Shown: positions 33,371 through 43,350, counted from the first letter of the stretch. The stretch: DNA of 64,000 nt from Limnohabitans sp. INBF002 (GCF_027924905.1 NZ_AP027055.1:1984001-2048000); one strand, 5' to 3'. Numbers and translations: made by a program. The notes: generated by a model not told the origin, from the sequence alone.

Positions 33371-34453
33371 TTAAGGCAACAAGTCCAAAGCCCGCAAGTA
33401 TGCGGGGTGAGTCATCAGCGCGTCCCAAGCTAGCGGCGAAGTTTTGGGCAGCAGTGCGCGACGGCGTTGTTCGCTGGCGTCACTGGCATGCCATTGGTTT
33501 TTAACGAGGCGTTCGGTCAAGCCTTCGAGCATGTCATCGACCCCATGACCATTGCCAATGCTTTGGTTACACAAGAGCACGAGGTCGCAGCCAGCATTCA
33601 ATGCCGCCACGCCCGCTTCGGCAAAGCTGACCGAGCGGCCTTCGATGCGACGTGCGCCTTCCATCGACAAATCGTCGCTGAAGATGGCGCCGTTGAAATG
33701 CAACTGACCGCGCAAGATGTCTTGCAACCAACGTGACGAAAAGCCAGCGGGCAAGGCATCGACCTTGGGATAGATGACGTGCGCGGGCATCACGCTGGTC
33801 AGCGTGGTGGTGAGCCACTGATAAGGCAATGCGCAGTCGCCCAAGATGGCTTTGAGGCTGCGCTTGTCGACCGGAATATCCACATGCGAATCAGCCTTCA
33901 CAAAGCCGTGGCCCGGAAAGTGTTTGCCACAGTTGGCCATGCCCGCCAGCAACAAACCGTGCATGACGCTCTTGGCCAGCGTGGTAGCCACGCGTGGGTC
34001 GCGGTGGAAAGAACGGTCGCCAATCACACTACTCTCGCCATGTTCGAGGTCGAGCACGGGGGTGAAGCTGAAGTCCACACCACACGCGCGCAGCTCGCTG
34101 GCCAGCACATAGCCGCTGGCGGTGGCGGCGTCCATCGCTGCCATAGCGCCACTACCGGGCTGCCCCTTTTTGTCTTTCATCCACAGCTCGCCCAAGGCGC
34201 GCATGGGTGGGATGTGCGTGAAGCCATCGGTGCGAAAGCGCTGCACGCGCCCGCCTTCGTGGTCTACACAAATCAACAAATCGTCGCGCACAGCCTTGAT
34301 GTCCGCACACAGCTGGGTGAGCTGTTGGCGGTTGGCCCAGTTGCGACCAAACAAAATCACGCCGCCTGTGAGCGGGTGTTTCAAGCGCGTGCGGTCAGCG
34401 GCGGTCAGCTGGGTGCCTGCGATGTCAAGAATGAGGGGGGCGTGGTGAGACAT
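33371..34453 (-). CDS. nagZ: Beta-N-acetylhexosaminidase NagZ (GH3)
   Basis: The 360-aa cytoplasmic enzyme releases GlcNAc from recycled anhydromuropeptides in peptidoglycan turnover. GH3 motifs are present: LILDIAGTQLTAADR at the start, GKHFPGHGFVKADSHVD containing the His/Asp catalytic loop, and IFSDDLSMEGA with the nucleophile aspartate. Length is normal. It is last in the lepA-lepB-rnc-era-recO-pdxJ-acpS-nagZ series, 16 bp after acpS. Confidence 0.95.
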   Translation of the reverse strand: MSHHAPLILDIAGTQLTAADRTRLKHPLTGGVILFGRNWANRQQLTQLCADIKAVRDDLLICVDHEGGRVQRFRTDGFTHIPPMRALGELWMKDKKGQPGSGAMAAMDAATASGYVLASELRACGVDFSFTPVLDLEHGESSVIGDRSFHRDPRVATTLAKSVMHGLLLAGMANCGKHFPGHGFVKADSHVDIPVDKRSLKAILGDCALPYQWLTTTLTSVMPAHVIYPKVDALPAGFSSRWLQDILRGQLHFNGAIFSDDLSMEGARRIEGRSVSFAEAGVAALNAGCDLVLLCNQSIGNGHGVDDMLEGLTERLVKNQWHASDASEQRRRALLPKTSPLAWDALMTHPAYLRALDLLP

Positions 34454-34469
34454 AAATCAGAGGTTCGTT

Positions 34470-34865
34470 TCAGCTGTTCTTTTCAACAACACAGTAACTG
34501 GTGGCGTAATCAGACTCATCGCTCACGCTGACGTGGGCGCTCAAGCCTTTGGCTTCAAACCAATCTTTGAGCACACCGTGCAAGACGATGGTCGGCTGCC
34601 CGCTGGGCAGCTTGGCCACTTCGCACAAGCGCCACGTCATGGGCATGCGCATGCCCAAACCCACCGCTTTGCTGAATGCCTCTTTGGCCGAAAAGCGCGT
34701 GGCCACATAGCGCACACCGCGCTCGGGCCAACGCTCGCTGCGGGCGCGGTAGGTGTTCATCTCGTTGTCGCTCAACACCTTTTGCGCAAAACGCTCGCCG
34801 TGCTTTTCTAAAGACGCACGGATACGGCGAATGTCGCAAATGTCGGTGCCGATGCCGTAAATCAT
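34470..34865 (-). CDS. acpS: Holo-[acyl-carrier-protein] synthase
   Basis: AcpS transfers phosphopantetheine to the acyl carrier protein. The 131-aa protein has [13 protein letters not shown] (Mg-binding aspartate) and [13 protein letters not shown], the two AcpS signatures. It lies 8 bp after pdxJ and before nagZ. Length and motifs are standard. Confidence 0.95.
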   Translation of the reverse strand: MIYGIGTDICDIRRIRASLEKHGERFAQKVLSDNEMNTYRARSERWPERGVRYVATRFSAKEAFSKAVGLGMRMPMTWRLCEVAKLPSGQPTIVLHGVLKDWFEAKGLSAHVSVSDESDYATSYCVVEKNS

Positions 34866-34873
34866 TTATTGCC

Positions 34874-35623
34874 TTAAGCCTGCGACATGCACGCGTTGTA
34901 GGCGCGAACAGTTTCTGTGTAGCCCAGCTCTAGCGCGTCGGCAATCAAGGCGTGGCCGATGGACACCTCTTGCACGCCGGGCACGGTGGCGACGAAGGTG
35001 TGCAGGTTGTCGCGGTTCAGGTCGTGGCCTGCGTTGATGCCAAGGCCAGCCTTCAGGGCGGCTTCAGCGGTGGCTTTGAAAGCGGCCAACGTTGAAGCTT
35101 GTTTGGGCGTGCCATAGGTTGAGGCATAGGTCTCGGTGTACAGCTCCACACGGTCAGCGCCGACGGCTTTGGCCGCAGCCATGGCCTCAGGCACAGGGTC
35201 CATGAACAGGCTCACGCGCGCTCCAAGGGCTTTGGCTTCGGCGATGAGGGGCTTCAAGCGCTCGGCGTCTTGTGGAAAAGTCCAGCCGTGGTCGCTGGTG
35301 AACTGGCCTTCGCTGTCGGGCACAAAGGTCACTTGATGGGGGCGCACTTGGCGCACAAAGTCCATCAGGTTGTGAAACGGGTTGCCTTCGATGTTGAACT
35401 CGCGGTCGGGCCAGGCCTTGAGCAACGCCGCCAAGTCATGCACATCACCAGCGCGGATATGGCGCTCGTCAGGGCGTGGGTGCACGGTGATGCCCGCAGC
35501 GCCCGCCTCTAGGCACAGGGTGGCCGCACGCGTGACGCTGGGGATGCCCAAATGGCGGGTGTTGCGCACCAAGGCCACTTTGTTGAGGTTGACCGACAAG
35601 GCGGTTTTTGTGTGTTGGGACAT
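34874..35623 (-). CDS. pdxJ: Pyridoxine 5'-phosphate synthase
   Basis: PdxJ joins aminoacetone phosphate and deoxyxylulose phosphate to make pyridoxine 5'-phosphate. The 249-aa TIM barrel has SVNLNKVALVRNTR, GITVHPRPDERHI and NAGHDLNRDN, all catalytic or phosphate-binding segments of the family. ATG 35623 is preferred; a TTG in frame at 35635 overlaps recO. It follows recO by 8 bp. Confidence 0.95.
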   Translation of the reverse strand: MSQHTKTALSVNLNKVALVRNTRHLGIPSVTRAATLCLEAGAAGITVHPRPDERHIRAGDVHDLAALLKAWPDREFNIEGNPFHNLMDFVRQVRPHQVTFVPDSEGQFTSDHGWTFPQDAERLKPLIAEAKALGARVSLFMDPVPEAMAAAKAVGADRVELYTETYASTYGTPKQASTLAAFKATAEAALKAGLGINAGHDLNRDNLHTFVATVPGVQEVSIGHALIADALELGYTETVRAYNACMSQA

Positions 35624-35631
35624 GGCGTGAA

Positions 35632-36399
35632 TCAAAGGGATTGCAGGTCAATCATCATCTGCCGAGTGCGCAGTGTTTTGACCCCGCAATGGTAGTGCAG
35701 CAAGGCCCGTAGCTGGCCCTGCAAGGCGTTGCGTTGCTCGGGTGGCATCTCGGCACACAAACGCAGCGTGGCGGTGAATGGCGCGTCTGTGGACAGGCTG
35801 TCGTGCAGCTGCAGCCACACGTTGCCAGCGAGGCCCGTGCGGTCTTGCGCGTTGTGGGTACGCAGGCCGCCTTCGGCCACCAGCACATACAAGGCATCGG
35901 GCTGCAAGGCCGCAAGCGTGAGGGTTTGGGCGTTGAGTTCGGGCAAGAAACCAATGTCGCGCAGCAGCAGCAATTCAAAGGCGCGCAGCGCAGGGGCAAT
36001 CGTGCCTTCGTGGCCAGAGGCCAACACCTGAACCACTTGGCGGTACAGGTCAAACAAACTGGGATGCGGGTCGTCGCGTGCCAACAAGCGCAGCAGCAAC
36101 TCATTGATGTAATAGCCCGACAGCAGCGCTTCGCCTGTGGGCATGATGTGACCGCCCACCCATTCAGCGCCCTTCAAGGTGCGAATTTCGGCATCGCCGG
36201 AATAGCTGACGTACAGCGGCTGCAAAGGCAGCAGCACAGGGCGAAAGTTAGAGCTGGGTTTTTTAGCGCCTTTGGCCACCAAGGCCACCCGACCAAAGTG
36301 GCGGGTGAAGGTTTCCAAAATCAGGCTGGACTCGCTCCAGTCGTAGCGGTGCACCACGAACGCAGGCTCGTCCTGAATGCGGGGAATGCCCCGCGACAT
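35632..36399 (-). CDS. recO: DNA repair protein RecO
   Basis: RecO helps load RecA through RecF/RecR and anneals ssDNA. The 255-aa protein has an N-terminal OB fold ([35 protein letters not shown], cited in part), then a helical domain ([27 protein letters not shown]). The four-cysteine zinc site of some RecO proteins is absent. ATG 36399 lies 16 bp after era; a longer frame to 36450 would overlap era. Confidence 0.92.
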   Translation of the reverse strand: MSRGIPRIQDEPAFVVHRYDWSESSLILETFTRHFGRVALVAKGAKKPSSNFRPVLLPLQPLYVSYSGDAEIRTLKGAEWVGGHIMPTGEALLSGYYINELLLRLLARDDPHPSLFDLYRQVVQVLASGHEGTIAPALRAFELLLLRDIGFLPELNAQTLTLAALQPDALYVLVAEGGLRTHNAQDRTGLAGNVWLQLHDSLSTDAPFTATLRLCAEMPPEQRNALQGQLRALLHYHCGVKTLRTRQMMIDLQSL

Positions 36400-36415
36400 G
36401 GTGAAGGTGCTGGAT

Positions 36416-37423
36416 TTACTCGTAGCCAAAGCTACGCACCCGCGCTGCATCGTCGGCCCAACCGGAGCGGACTTTGACCCACAGCTCTAAGAACACTTTG
36501 GCGTCGTAGAGCTTTTCCAACTCGGTGCGGGCTTCCATGCCCATGCGCTTCAAGCGCTCACCTTTGTCGCCGATGACCATGGCTTTGTGACCATCGCGCT
36601 CCACCACGATGGTGGCGGCAATACGCACCAAGCGTTTGACGCCTTTGGTCTTGCCCTTTTCTTCTTCGAACTTGTCGATGACGACGGTCGAGGTGTAAGG
36701 CAATTCGTCACCGGTCAGGCGGAACAATTTTTCACGCACCATTTCGGCGGCCATGAATTTTTCGCTGCGGTCGGTCAGCTCGTCAGCGGCGTACATCCAG
36801 GCTTGCTCGGGCAGGTATTTTTCGGCGATGCCCAAGAGGCGCTGCACATCTTTGTCGTTTTTGGCCGACATGGGCACGATTTCGGCAAAGGGGTGGCGCT
36901 CTTGCATGGACTGCAGCCACAGCATGATCTCGGGACGGTTTTTCATCGTGTCGAGCTTGTTCGCCACCAAGATGGTGGGAATGCCAGGCGCGAGCAGCGA
37001 CAGCACTTTTTCGTCAGCGGGGGTAAAGCTACCTGCCTCGACCACCAAGAACACCACGTCCACATCGCCCACAGCGCCTTGCACGGCTTTGTTGAGTGAT
37101 TTGTTCAAGGCGTTGCCGTGGATGGTTTGAAAACCAGGCGTGTCCACAAACACATATTGCGATGCGCCTTGGGTGTGCATGCCGGTGATGCGGTGACGCG
37201 TGGTTTGCGCCTTGCGTGAGGTGATGCTGATTTTTTGGCCCACCAACGCATTGAGCAAGGTCGACTTGCCCACGTTGGGTTTGCCCACGATGGCAATCAG
37301 GCCACAGCGTTGGTCGGCAGGCGCCACCACCGCTTGGCTGGCCACGACACGGTTGCCTTTGCTGGCAGCCAGCATGGCGTCGATGTCTTGAAGGGATTGT
37401 TCGTTTTTTGGAGGAGTCGCCAT
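36416..37423 (-). CDS. era: GTPase Era
   Basis: Era binds the 3' end of 16S rRNA and monitors 30S assembly. The 335-aa protein has a short N-terminal extension, GTPase motifs [10 protein letters not shown] (G1), DTPGF (G3) and NKLD (G4), and a C-terminal KH domain with [22 protein letters not shown]. Its ATG overlaps the rnc stop by one base (TAATG), the usual rnc-era coupling. Confidence 0.97.
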   Translation of the reverse strand: MATPPKNEQSLQDIDAMLAASKGNRVVASQAVVAPADQRCGLIAIVGKPNVGKSTLLNALVGQKISITSRKAQTTRHRITGMHTQGASQYVFVDTPGFQTIHGNALNKSLNKAVQGAVGDVDVVFLVVEAGSFTPADEKVLSLLAPGIPTILVANKLDTMKNRPEIMLWLQSMQERHPFAEIVPMSAKNDKDVQRLLGIAEKYLPEQAWMYAADELTDRSEKFMAAEMVREKLFRLTGDELPYTSTVVIDKFEEEKGKTKGVKRLVRIAATIVVERDGHKAMVIGDKGERLKRMGMEARTELEKLYDAKVFLELWVKVRSGWADDAARVRSFGYE

Positions 37424-38148
37424 TATTTGAGCCCGTTGTCTTTGATGATTTGGAGCATGGCTGCTGCGGCGGCTTGCTCTCCTGCGCGGCGCGAGCCGCC
37501 AATGCCACGCTCGCAGCGGGCCAGTTCGGGAACTTCACATTCCACGTCAAAGGTTTGTTTGTGCGCCGCACCCAAGGTGCCGACCACACGGTAGATAGGC
37601 AGCTTGAACTTACGCGCTTGCAGCCATTCTTGCAACTCCGTTTTGGCATCTTTGCCAACCGCTTGCATCTCGGGGTTCACCTCGACCTTGGAAAAAATGC
37701 GTTGCACCAAGGCGTCTGCGGCTGCATAGCCTGCGTCAAGGTACACCGCACCCAGCACAGCCTCTAAGGCATCGGCCAAGATGGAGGGGCGCTTTTGGCC
37801 ACCCGAATTCATCTCGCCTTCGCCCAATCGCAAGATGCCCGACAAGCCCAGCTCAACCGCCAAATGGTGCAACGTGTCTTGCTTGACCAAGTTGGCGCGC
37901 ACACGCGAGAGGTCGCCTTCGGGCAAAGTGTTCAGGCGTTGGTACAGCAAATTGGCAATGGCCAAATTGAGCACCGAGTCGCCCAAGAACTCCAAGCGTT
38001 CGTAGTGGTCCGAGCTGAAGCTGCGATGCGTCAAGGCCTGCGTGAGCAACGCAGGGTTTTGAAAGGTGTACGCGAGACGCGCTTGAAGCGTCTCAAGGAT
38101 GTGTTGTTGAGACGGGCTGGGTCGGTCTGAGCGTGCGCGTGAGGTCAT
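37423..38148 (-). CDS. rnc: Ribonuclease III
   Basis: RNase III cleaves double-stranded RNA in rRNA processing. The 241-aa protein has the catalytic signature [14 protein letters not shown], the second acidic segment [15 protein letters not shown] and a C-terminal dsRNA-binding domain (about residues 170-240, [18 protein letters not shown]). ATG 38148 overlaps the lepB stop as ATGA, supporting this start over 38190. Confidence 0.97.
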   Translation of the reverse strand: MTSRARSDRPSPSQQHILETLQARLAYTFQNPALLTQALTHRSFSSDHYERLEFLGDSVLNLAIANLLYQRLNTLPEGDLSRVRANLVKQDTLHHLAVELGLSGILRLGEGEMNSGGQKRPSILADALEAVLGAVYLDAGYAAADALVQRIFSKVEVNPEMQAVGKDAKTELQEWLQARKFKLPIYRVVGTLGAAHKQTFDVECEVPELARCERGIGGSRRAGEQAAAAAMLQIIKDNGLK

Positions 38149-39140
38149 TGAAATGCGCCGATGCGCGAGAGGCTGCCAAAGTTCATCCAAACAAAGAAGG
38201 CTTTGCCCACAATGTTTTTCTCTGGCACAAAGCCCCAGTAGCGCGAGTCGAGTGAGTTGTCGCGGTTGTCACCCATCATGAAGTAGTGGCCGGCGGGTAC
38301 TTTGCAGGTCACGCCTTCGACGGTGTAGCGACAGTTGTCTTTGAACGCAAAGTCGTCAGCGCCCGGCACGAATGAGGGGCGGTCTTTGTCATTCAGCAAA
38401 TTGTGGGTACGCACGCCAGTCATCTCGCTTGACTTGCTACCCAAGGGCAGCTTTTCTTCAAACTGAGAGATGTAGCGCATGCTGTCTTCTTCAAAGAAAT
38501 CGGTGCGAACTTCTTTGCTCACAGCTTGGCCATTGATGGTAAGTTGCTTGTTCAGGTAAGCCACTTCGTCACCGGGCACACCGACCACACGCTTGATGTA
38601 GTCGAGGCTGGGCTTGGGTGGGTAGCGGAACACCATGACGTCACCACGCTGCACGGGATTGCCGTCCGTCAGCTTGAGGTTGAGCACGGGCAAGCGCACA
38701 CCGTAGTGGTATTTGTTCACCAAAATCAAGTCGCCCACCAACAAGGTGGGAATCATCGAACCGGATGGGATTTTGAAAGGCTCAAACAAAAAGGAGCGCA
38801 ACACAAACACCACGGCGATGACGGGGAACAAACCCGCTGTCCAATCCAGCCACCAAGGCTGCATGTACAGACGCTCTTTGGCCTCGGTCACATTCACATC
38901 GGTCTGAGCAATGCCTTGGGCATGCAACTCGGCGGTGCGCTTGTCAGCTTGCGCTTGCAGTGCTTCAGCCGCGGCTTTGCGCTGAGGCAAGAAATAGAAC
39001 TGCTCGGCCAACCAGTAGATACCGGTCACCACGGTGGCCATGAACATGAGCAAGGCAAAGTTGCCCTCAATCATGCCCACATACCAAAAACCAGCGTAGC
39101 CCAGAAAGGCGGCCAGTACGAATGCGGTCAACGTCGCCAT
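38145..39140 (-). CDS. lepB: Signal peptidase I
   Basis: LepB removes Sec and Tat signal peptides on the periplasmic side of the inner membrane. The 331-aa protein has two or three N-terminal membrane helices (residues 2-50 and around 95-112), box B IPSGSMIPTLLVGD with the catalytic serine, box D YIKRVVGVPGDEV with the general-base lysine and box E GDNRDNSLDSRYWG. It overlaps lepA by one base and rnc by four. Confidence 0.97.
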   Translation of the reverse strand: MATLTAFVLAAFLGYAGFWYVGMIEGNFALLMFMATVVTGIYWLAEQFYFLPQRKAAAEALQAQADKRTAELHAQGIAQTDVNVTEAKERLYMQPWWLDWTAGLFPVIAVVFVLRSFLFEPFKIPSGSMIPTLLVGDLILVNKYHYGVRLPVLNLKLTDGNPVQRGDVMVFRYPPKPSLDYIKRVVGVPGDEVAYLNKQLTINGQAVSKEVRTDFFEEDSMRYISQFEEKLPLGSKSSEMTGVRTHNLLNDKDRPSFVPGADDFAFKDNCRYTVEGVTCKVPAGHYFMMGDNRDNSLDSRYWGFVPEKNIVGKAFFVWMNFGSLSRIGAFQ

Positions 39141-40948
39141 TAATCCTCCACCTGCAAAATGGCCAAGAAGGCTTCTTGTGGAACCTCAACTGAGCCAATT
39201 TGCTTCATGCGTTTTTTACCTGCTTTTTGCTTCTCAAGCAGCTTGCGTTTGCGGCTGATGTCGCCGCCATAGCATTTTGCCAGCACGTTCTTGCGCAAAG
39301 CCTTGATGGTCTCGCGCGCAATGATGTTGGCACCAATGGCGGCTTGAATCGCCACGTCATACATCTGACGGCTGATGATTTCGCGCATCTTGGCTACCAC
39401 CGCACGGCCACGGTACTGCGACTGCGAACGGTGCACGATGATGGACAAGGCATCCACCTTCTCGCCGTTGAGCAAGATGTCGACCTTCACCACATCCGAG
39501 GCGCGGTACTCTTTGAACTCATAGTCCATCGAGGCGTAGCCGCGTGAGACCGATTTGAGTTTGTCAAAGAAGTCGAGCACGATTTCGCCCAAAGGCATTT
39601 CGTAGGTCAACATCACTTGGCGACCGTGGTATGCCATGTTCATTTGCACGCCGCGCTTTTGGTTGGCCAGTGTCATCACCGCGCCCACGTAGTCTTGCGG
39701 CATGTACAAGTGCACCGTCACGATGGGTTCGCGAATTTCGTGCAACTTGCCTTGGTCAGGCATCTTGGATGGGTTTTCAACCATCACCACTTCGTCACCA
39801 GGCATGACCACTTGGTAGACCACGCTTGGCGCGGTCGTGATCAAGTCTTGGTCAAACTCGCGCTCCAAGCGCTCTTGCACGATTTCCATGTGCAAAAGCC
39901 CTAAGAAGCCACAACGGAAACCAAAGCCCAGCGCTTGCGACACTTCGGGTTCGTATTGCAAAGACGCGTCGTTGAGCTTGAGCTTTTCCAGCGCATCGCG
40001 CAGGCCGTCGTATTGGTTGGCTTCAGTGGGGTACAGACCCGCAAACACCTGAGGCTGAATTTCTTTAAAACCAGGCAAGGCTTGTTCAGCAGGGCCTAAG
40101 TTGTTGGGCAGTTTCTTTTCCAAGGTGATGGTGTCACCCACCTTGGCGGCTTGCAACTCTTTGATGCCCGCAATGATGTAGCCCACTTGACCGGCTTCGA
40201 GCGACTGACGTGGCTCGTTGCCCGGGGTGAACACGCCCAGGTTGTCGGCGTTGTAGACAGCCTCTGTGGCCATCATTTTGAAACGCTCGCCTTTGCCTAA
40301 ACGGCCATCGACCACACGCACCAACATCACCACACCCACGTAACTGTCAAACCAGCTGTCGATGATCATGGCGCGCAGCGGCGCGTCTTTGTTACCTTGG
40401 GGCGGTGGAATTTTGGCGACCACGGCTTCTAAGATTTCGTCGATGCCCAAACCTGTTTTGGCTGAGCATGGAATCGCGTCGGTGGCATCAATGCCAATGA
40501 CGTCTTCAATTTCTGCCTTCGCGTTCTCTGGATCGGCGTTGGGCAAATCCATCTTGTTGAGCACGGGCACAACCTCGACACCAAGGTCGAGTGCGGTGTA
40601 ACAGTTGGCAACCGTTTGCGCTTCCACACCTTGAGAAGCATCGACCACCAGCAAGGCGCCTTCGCAGGCAGAGAGTGAACGCGACACCTCATACGAGAAG
40701 TCCACGTGACCCGGTGTGTCGATCAAATTCAGGTTGTAGACCTGACCGTCTTTCGCTTTGTATTGCAGCGCAGCGGTCTGTGCCTTGATAGTTATCCCAC
40801 GTTCTTTTTCGATGTCCATCGAGTCGAGAACTTGCGCTTCCATGTCGCGCTCTTCAAGTCCTCCGCAACGCTGAATCAAACGATCTGCGAGCGTAGATTT
40901 GCCGTGATCGATGTGGGCAATGATTGAAAAGTTTCTGATGTTATTCAT
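39140..40948 (-). CDS. lepA: Elongation factor 4 (LepA)
   Basis: LepA is a ribosome-bound GTPase linked to 30S biogenesis and back-translocation. The 602-aa protein has G1 [30 protein letters not shown] (G3), NKMDLP (G4) and the LepA-specific C-terminal domain ([19 protein letters not shown], ending in [12 protein letters not shown]). ATG 40948 gives the usual N-terminus; a GTG at 40960 is in frame. A hairpin with a U-tract ends 45 bp upstream of this start, in its probable leader. Confidence 0.97.
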   Translation of the reverse strand: MNNIRNFSIIAHIDHGKSTLADRLIQRCGGLEERDMEAQVLDSMDIEKERGITIKAQTAALQYKAKDGQVYNLNLIDTPGHVDFSYEVSRSLSACEGALLVVDASQGVEAQTVANCYTALDLGVEVVPVLNKMDLPNADPENAKAEIEDVIGIDATDAIPCSAKTGLGIDEILEAVVAKIPPPQGNKDAPLRAMIIDSWFDSYVGVVMLVRVVDGRLGKGERFKMMATEAVYNADNLGVFTPGNEPRQSLEAGQVGYIIAGIKELQAAKVGDTITLEKKLPNNLGPAEQALPGFKEIQPQVFAGLYPTEANQYDGLRDALEKLKLNDASLQYEPEVSQALGFGFRCGFLGLLHMEIVQERLEREFDQDLITTAPSVVYQVVMPGDEVVMVENPSKMPDQGKLHEIREPIVTVHLYMPQDYVGAVMTLANQKRGVQMNMAYHGRQVMLTYEMPLGEIVLDFFDKLKSVSRGYASMDYEFKEYRASDVVKVDILLNGEKVDALSIIVHRSQSQYRGRAVVAKMREIISRQMYDVAIQAAIGANIIARETIKALRKNVLAKCYGGDISRKRKLLEKQKAGKKRMKQIGSVEVPQEAFLAILQVED

Positions 40949-40993
40949 CAACGGGGACACTTAAGTGATTGAATTCAAAGGGAGAGCGCCATG

Positions 40994-41024
40994 AAAAAAG
41001 GGCGCGTCATGTGCTGACGCGCCC
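40994..41024 (-). terminator. Terminator-like hairpin in the lepA leader (possible attenuator)
   Basis: On the minus strand GGGCGCGTCA-GCACA-TGACGCGCCC, a perfect 10-bp stem, is followed by TTTTTT. It ends about 45 nt before lepA and lies downstream of a plausible lepA promoter (-10 TACAAT at 41065-41070, minus strand). It either ends the mucD transcript or attenuates lepA. Confidence 0.8.
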
Positions 41025-41406
41025 AGAACCAACAAGCAATGGCAACTGCATAAGTTGGTAGTTCATTGTAGGCAAAAACCCGGATTTGCACAGCGGTCTC
41101 AACACGACCGAGGCCTCGTTGCGGGTTCGCAACATGAATTTATCCACAACTTATTAACATTTTGACAAAGGGGTTTTGGGGCAACTTGTGGGTGATCTGT
41201 GGATCACCTGTGGAGTCAGTCAACCAATCCCGTATCGTGGAGTTTTGGGCTTGCGATATATCGCAAAAACGCATTCAGCCCCTCAATTCTATACAAAAAG
41301 GGCTTGAACACTTTATTTAAGTTAGCGAGTACCAACTTAAAAACTATTTTTAGGATCTCAAAAATATTTTGAGAATCACCCTGATTCCCGACTTTGGCCT
41401 AGGGGT
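41025..41406. other. Gene-free region between lepA and mucD with DnaA-box-like cluster and palindromes
   Basis: No coding frame is supported. Seen here are a perfect DnaA box TTATCCACA (41140-41148) and three TGTGG-starting 9-mers on the plus strand at 41187, 41198 and 41209, spaced exactly 11 bp (TGTGGGTGA, TGTGGATCA, TGTGGAGTC). There are also the 16-bp perfect palindrome TTGCGATATATCGCAA (41251-41266) and the dyad CTCAAAA-ATA-TTTTGAG (41357-41373). The stretch 41280-41400 is AT-rich. A lepA promoter on the minus strand is likely near 41065. Confidence 0.6.
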
Positions 41407-42891
41407 TTAACGCAGGGGTCGAATCACTGTGTATTGCGCCCATTCGCCACGGCGAATCAAAAGGCTCACAGGTTTGCTGCGATCCAGCTTGGCGGTCAGG
41501 GCTTCGAGGGTCTGCACATTGGGCGTTTCGATGTTGGCCAAGGCCAAAATCACGTCGCCTTCTTGGATGCCAGCACGCGAAGCAGGCTCGGCCACGGCAT
41601 CCACACGCACGCCGCCGCCGCGCAATTTGAGTTCTTTTTTCTGCGCATCGGTGAGTTCGCTCACCGTCAAACCCAGCACCTTGGTCACGGTGCCCGCCTG
41701 CGGCTTTTCTGCGGCTGCGGCTTTCTTCACGGGTTTGTCGGCTTCAAACTCACCCACGGTGATCTGCATGTCTTTGACACTGCCGCGTCGCCACACTTGA
41801 ATGGCGCTGCGGGTGCCTGGCTTGGTGTTGCCCACCATGCGTGGCAAGTCGCTCGACTTGTCGATGGTCTTACCTTCGAACTTCAAGATGATGTCACCCG
41901 GCTCCAAGCCTGCTTTCTCGGCGGGCGAGCCTTGCTCGACACCGCGCACCAACGCACCCTGCGTTTTGGACAAGCCCAGTGATTCAGCGACATCTTTGCT
42001 CACTTGGTCAATCTGCACGCCCAAGCGGCCACGCTGCACTTTGCCAGTGGCGCGCAGCTGTTCGCTCACACGCACCGCTTCGTCAATCGGAATAGCAAAC
42101 GAGATGCCCATGAAACCACCCGAGCGCGAATAGATTTGGCTGTTGATGCCCACCACCTCACCGCGCATGTTGATGAGCGGCCCGCCTGAGTTGCCAGGGT
42201 TGATGGCCACATCGGTTTGGATGAATGACAAGTAGTCGCCCGTGTCGCGCTGCTTGGCACTGACGATGCCGGCGGTGACGGTGTTTTCCAAACCAAAGGG
42301 TGAGCCAATGGCCATCACCCACTCACCCACTTTGAGACGGCTCACATCGCCAATCTTCACAGCGGGAAGGCCTGTGGCTTCGATCTTCACCACGGCCACG
42401 TCTGTACGCTTGTCCATGCCCACGATGCGTGCTTTGAATTCACGCTTATCAGGCAGCGTGACCAACACCTGGTCTGCCCCCTCCACCACGTGCGCATTGG
42501 TCATGACGTAGCCATCGCCCGACAAGATAAAGCCCGAGCCCACACCTTTGGGTTGCGCCTCTTCGGGCTGGCCACGGTTGGGGCGTTGTTGACGCGGTCC
42601 GTTGGGCGTATTGGGTGTCGGCATGGGCACACCAAAGAAGCGGCGGAAGAACTCTTGCATTTCCGCATCCTGATCGCTGCTCTGTACATCACGAGGTGCG
42701 GCTTTCTCCATCGTGCGGATGTTCACCACCGAAGGGCCCACCTGCTCGACCAACTCGGTGAAGTCTGGCAAGCCGCGCACCCCTTGTGCATTCACGGGCT
42801 GGACCAGCGCCATAGTCAAGCCCGCGCCCCACAACGAGGCGCACAACAAACCAACAGAGACAGAACGCTTGAACGCGAATGGACGTGCCAT
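41407..42891 (-). CDS. mucD: MucD/DegQ-type periplasmic serine protease with two PDZ domains
   Basis: The 494-aa HtrA-family protease degrades misfolded periplasmic proteins. It has a signal peptide (ends PVNAQG), a trypsin-like domain with catalytic triad H (TNAHVVEG), D (RTDVAVVKI) and S (NPGNSGGPL), a Pro/Asn/Gln-rich loop near 95-115, and two PDZ domains (about 280-370 and 405-490). AAGGA precedes ATG 42891 at 9 nt. In relatives it follows rpoE-rseA-rseB; here it directly follows a YgfX-like gene. Confidence 0.94.
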   Translation of the reverse strand: MARPFAFKRSVSVGLLCASLWGAGLTMALVQPVNAQGVRGLPDFTELVEQVGPSVVNIRTMEKAAPRDVQSSDQDAEMQEFFRRFFGVPMPTPNTPNGPRQQRPNRGQPEEAQPKGVGSGFILSGDGYVMTNAHVVEGADQVLVTLPDKREFKARIVGMDKRTDVAVVKIEATGLPAVKIGDVSRLKVGEWVMAIGSPFGLENTVTAGIVSAKQRDTGDYLSFIQTDVAINPGNSGGPLINMRGEVVGINSQIYSRSGGFMGISFAIPIDEAVRVSEQLRATGKVQRGRLGVQIDQVSKDVAESLGLSKTQGALVRGVEQGSPAEKAGLEPGDIILKFEGKTIDKSSDLPRMVGNTKPGTRSAIQVWRRGSVKDMQITVGEFEADKPVKKAAAAEKPQAGTVTKVLGLTVSELTDAQKKELKLRGGGVRVDAVAEPASRAGIQEGDVILALANIETPNVQTLEALTAKLDRSKPVSLLIRRGEWAQYTVIRPLR

Positions 42892-42905
42892 GATTTTTTC
42901 CTTCA

Positions 42906-43340
42906 CTACATTTCAAAGCGCTGGTACACAGCGCGACGCAAATCTTGCCAACGGACGTTTGACTGTTGAGCTTCTAACCAAAGCCAAGTTGGCGATGCTT
43001 GGAGTGTGTCAGATGCGGGCTGCCAGCGCAAAAGCAAGGCCTGCTGCATATCGCAAGCCACATGCACCTCCCCCAACGCATCGTCAATCGCGTCACCGCG
43101 ACCGTGCAAGCACCAGACTTGACCATTCCAACTCAAAGTTCCGGTGAACTGCAACGATTTCCCACCCCACACCGAGGCCAGCACCACACACAAGCCGCTC
43201 AAAGCCATGGTGACGCTGAAGGGCTGTTGGTACGACCAAGCCCCCAAGACAGCCAACGCAGCAATCAGCAATCCCATAAAACAGGTACGCTGAAAAGCAC
43301 AACGCCCCACCGGATACGAGACCGATGGGGCGTTGTGCAT
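42906..43340 (-). CDS. YgfX/CptA-like small membrane protein
   Basis: The 144-aa protein has two hydrophobic helices (about residues 20-37 and 43-58) and a soluble end with LSWNGQVWCLHG and TWLWLEAQQSNVRWQDLRRAVYQ. This spacing (W-G--W in the first strand, LWL----WRDLRR near the end) resembles the YgfX family; remote homology is my inference. It lies 10 bp after fabF and 14 bp before mucD. In related genomes the sigma-E cluster starts after this point. Confidence 0.6.
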   Translation of the reverse strand: MHNAPSVSYPVGRCAFQRTCFMGLLIAALAVLGAWSYQQPFSVTMALSGLCVVLASVWGGKSLQFTGTLSWNGQVWCLHGRGDAIDDALGEVHVACDMQQALLLRWQPASDTLQASPTWLWLEAQQSNVRWQDLRRAVYQRFEM

Positions 43341-43350
43341 GGCGAAAACC

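Noticed and set aside
41140-41217. Chromosomal replication origin
   Set aside because: DnaA-like boxes are present, but no dnaA, dnaN, parAB, gidA or rnpA lies near, and the neighbours are ordinary housekeeping genes.
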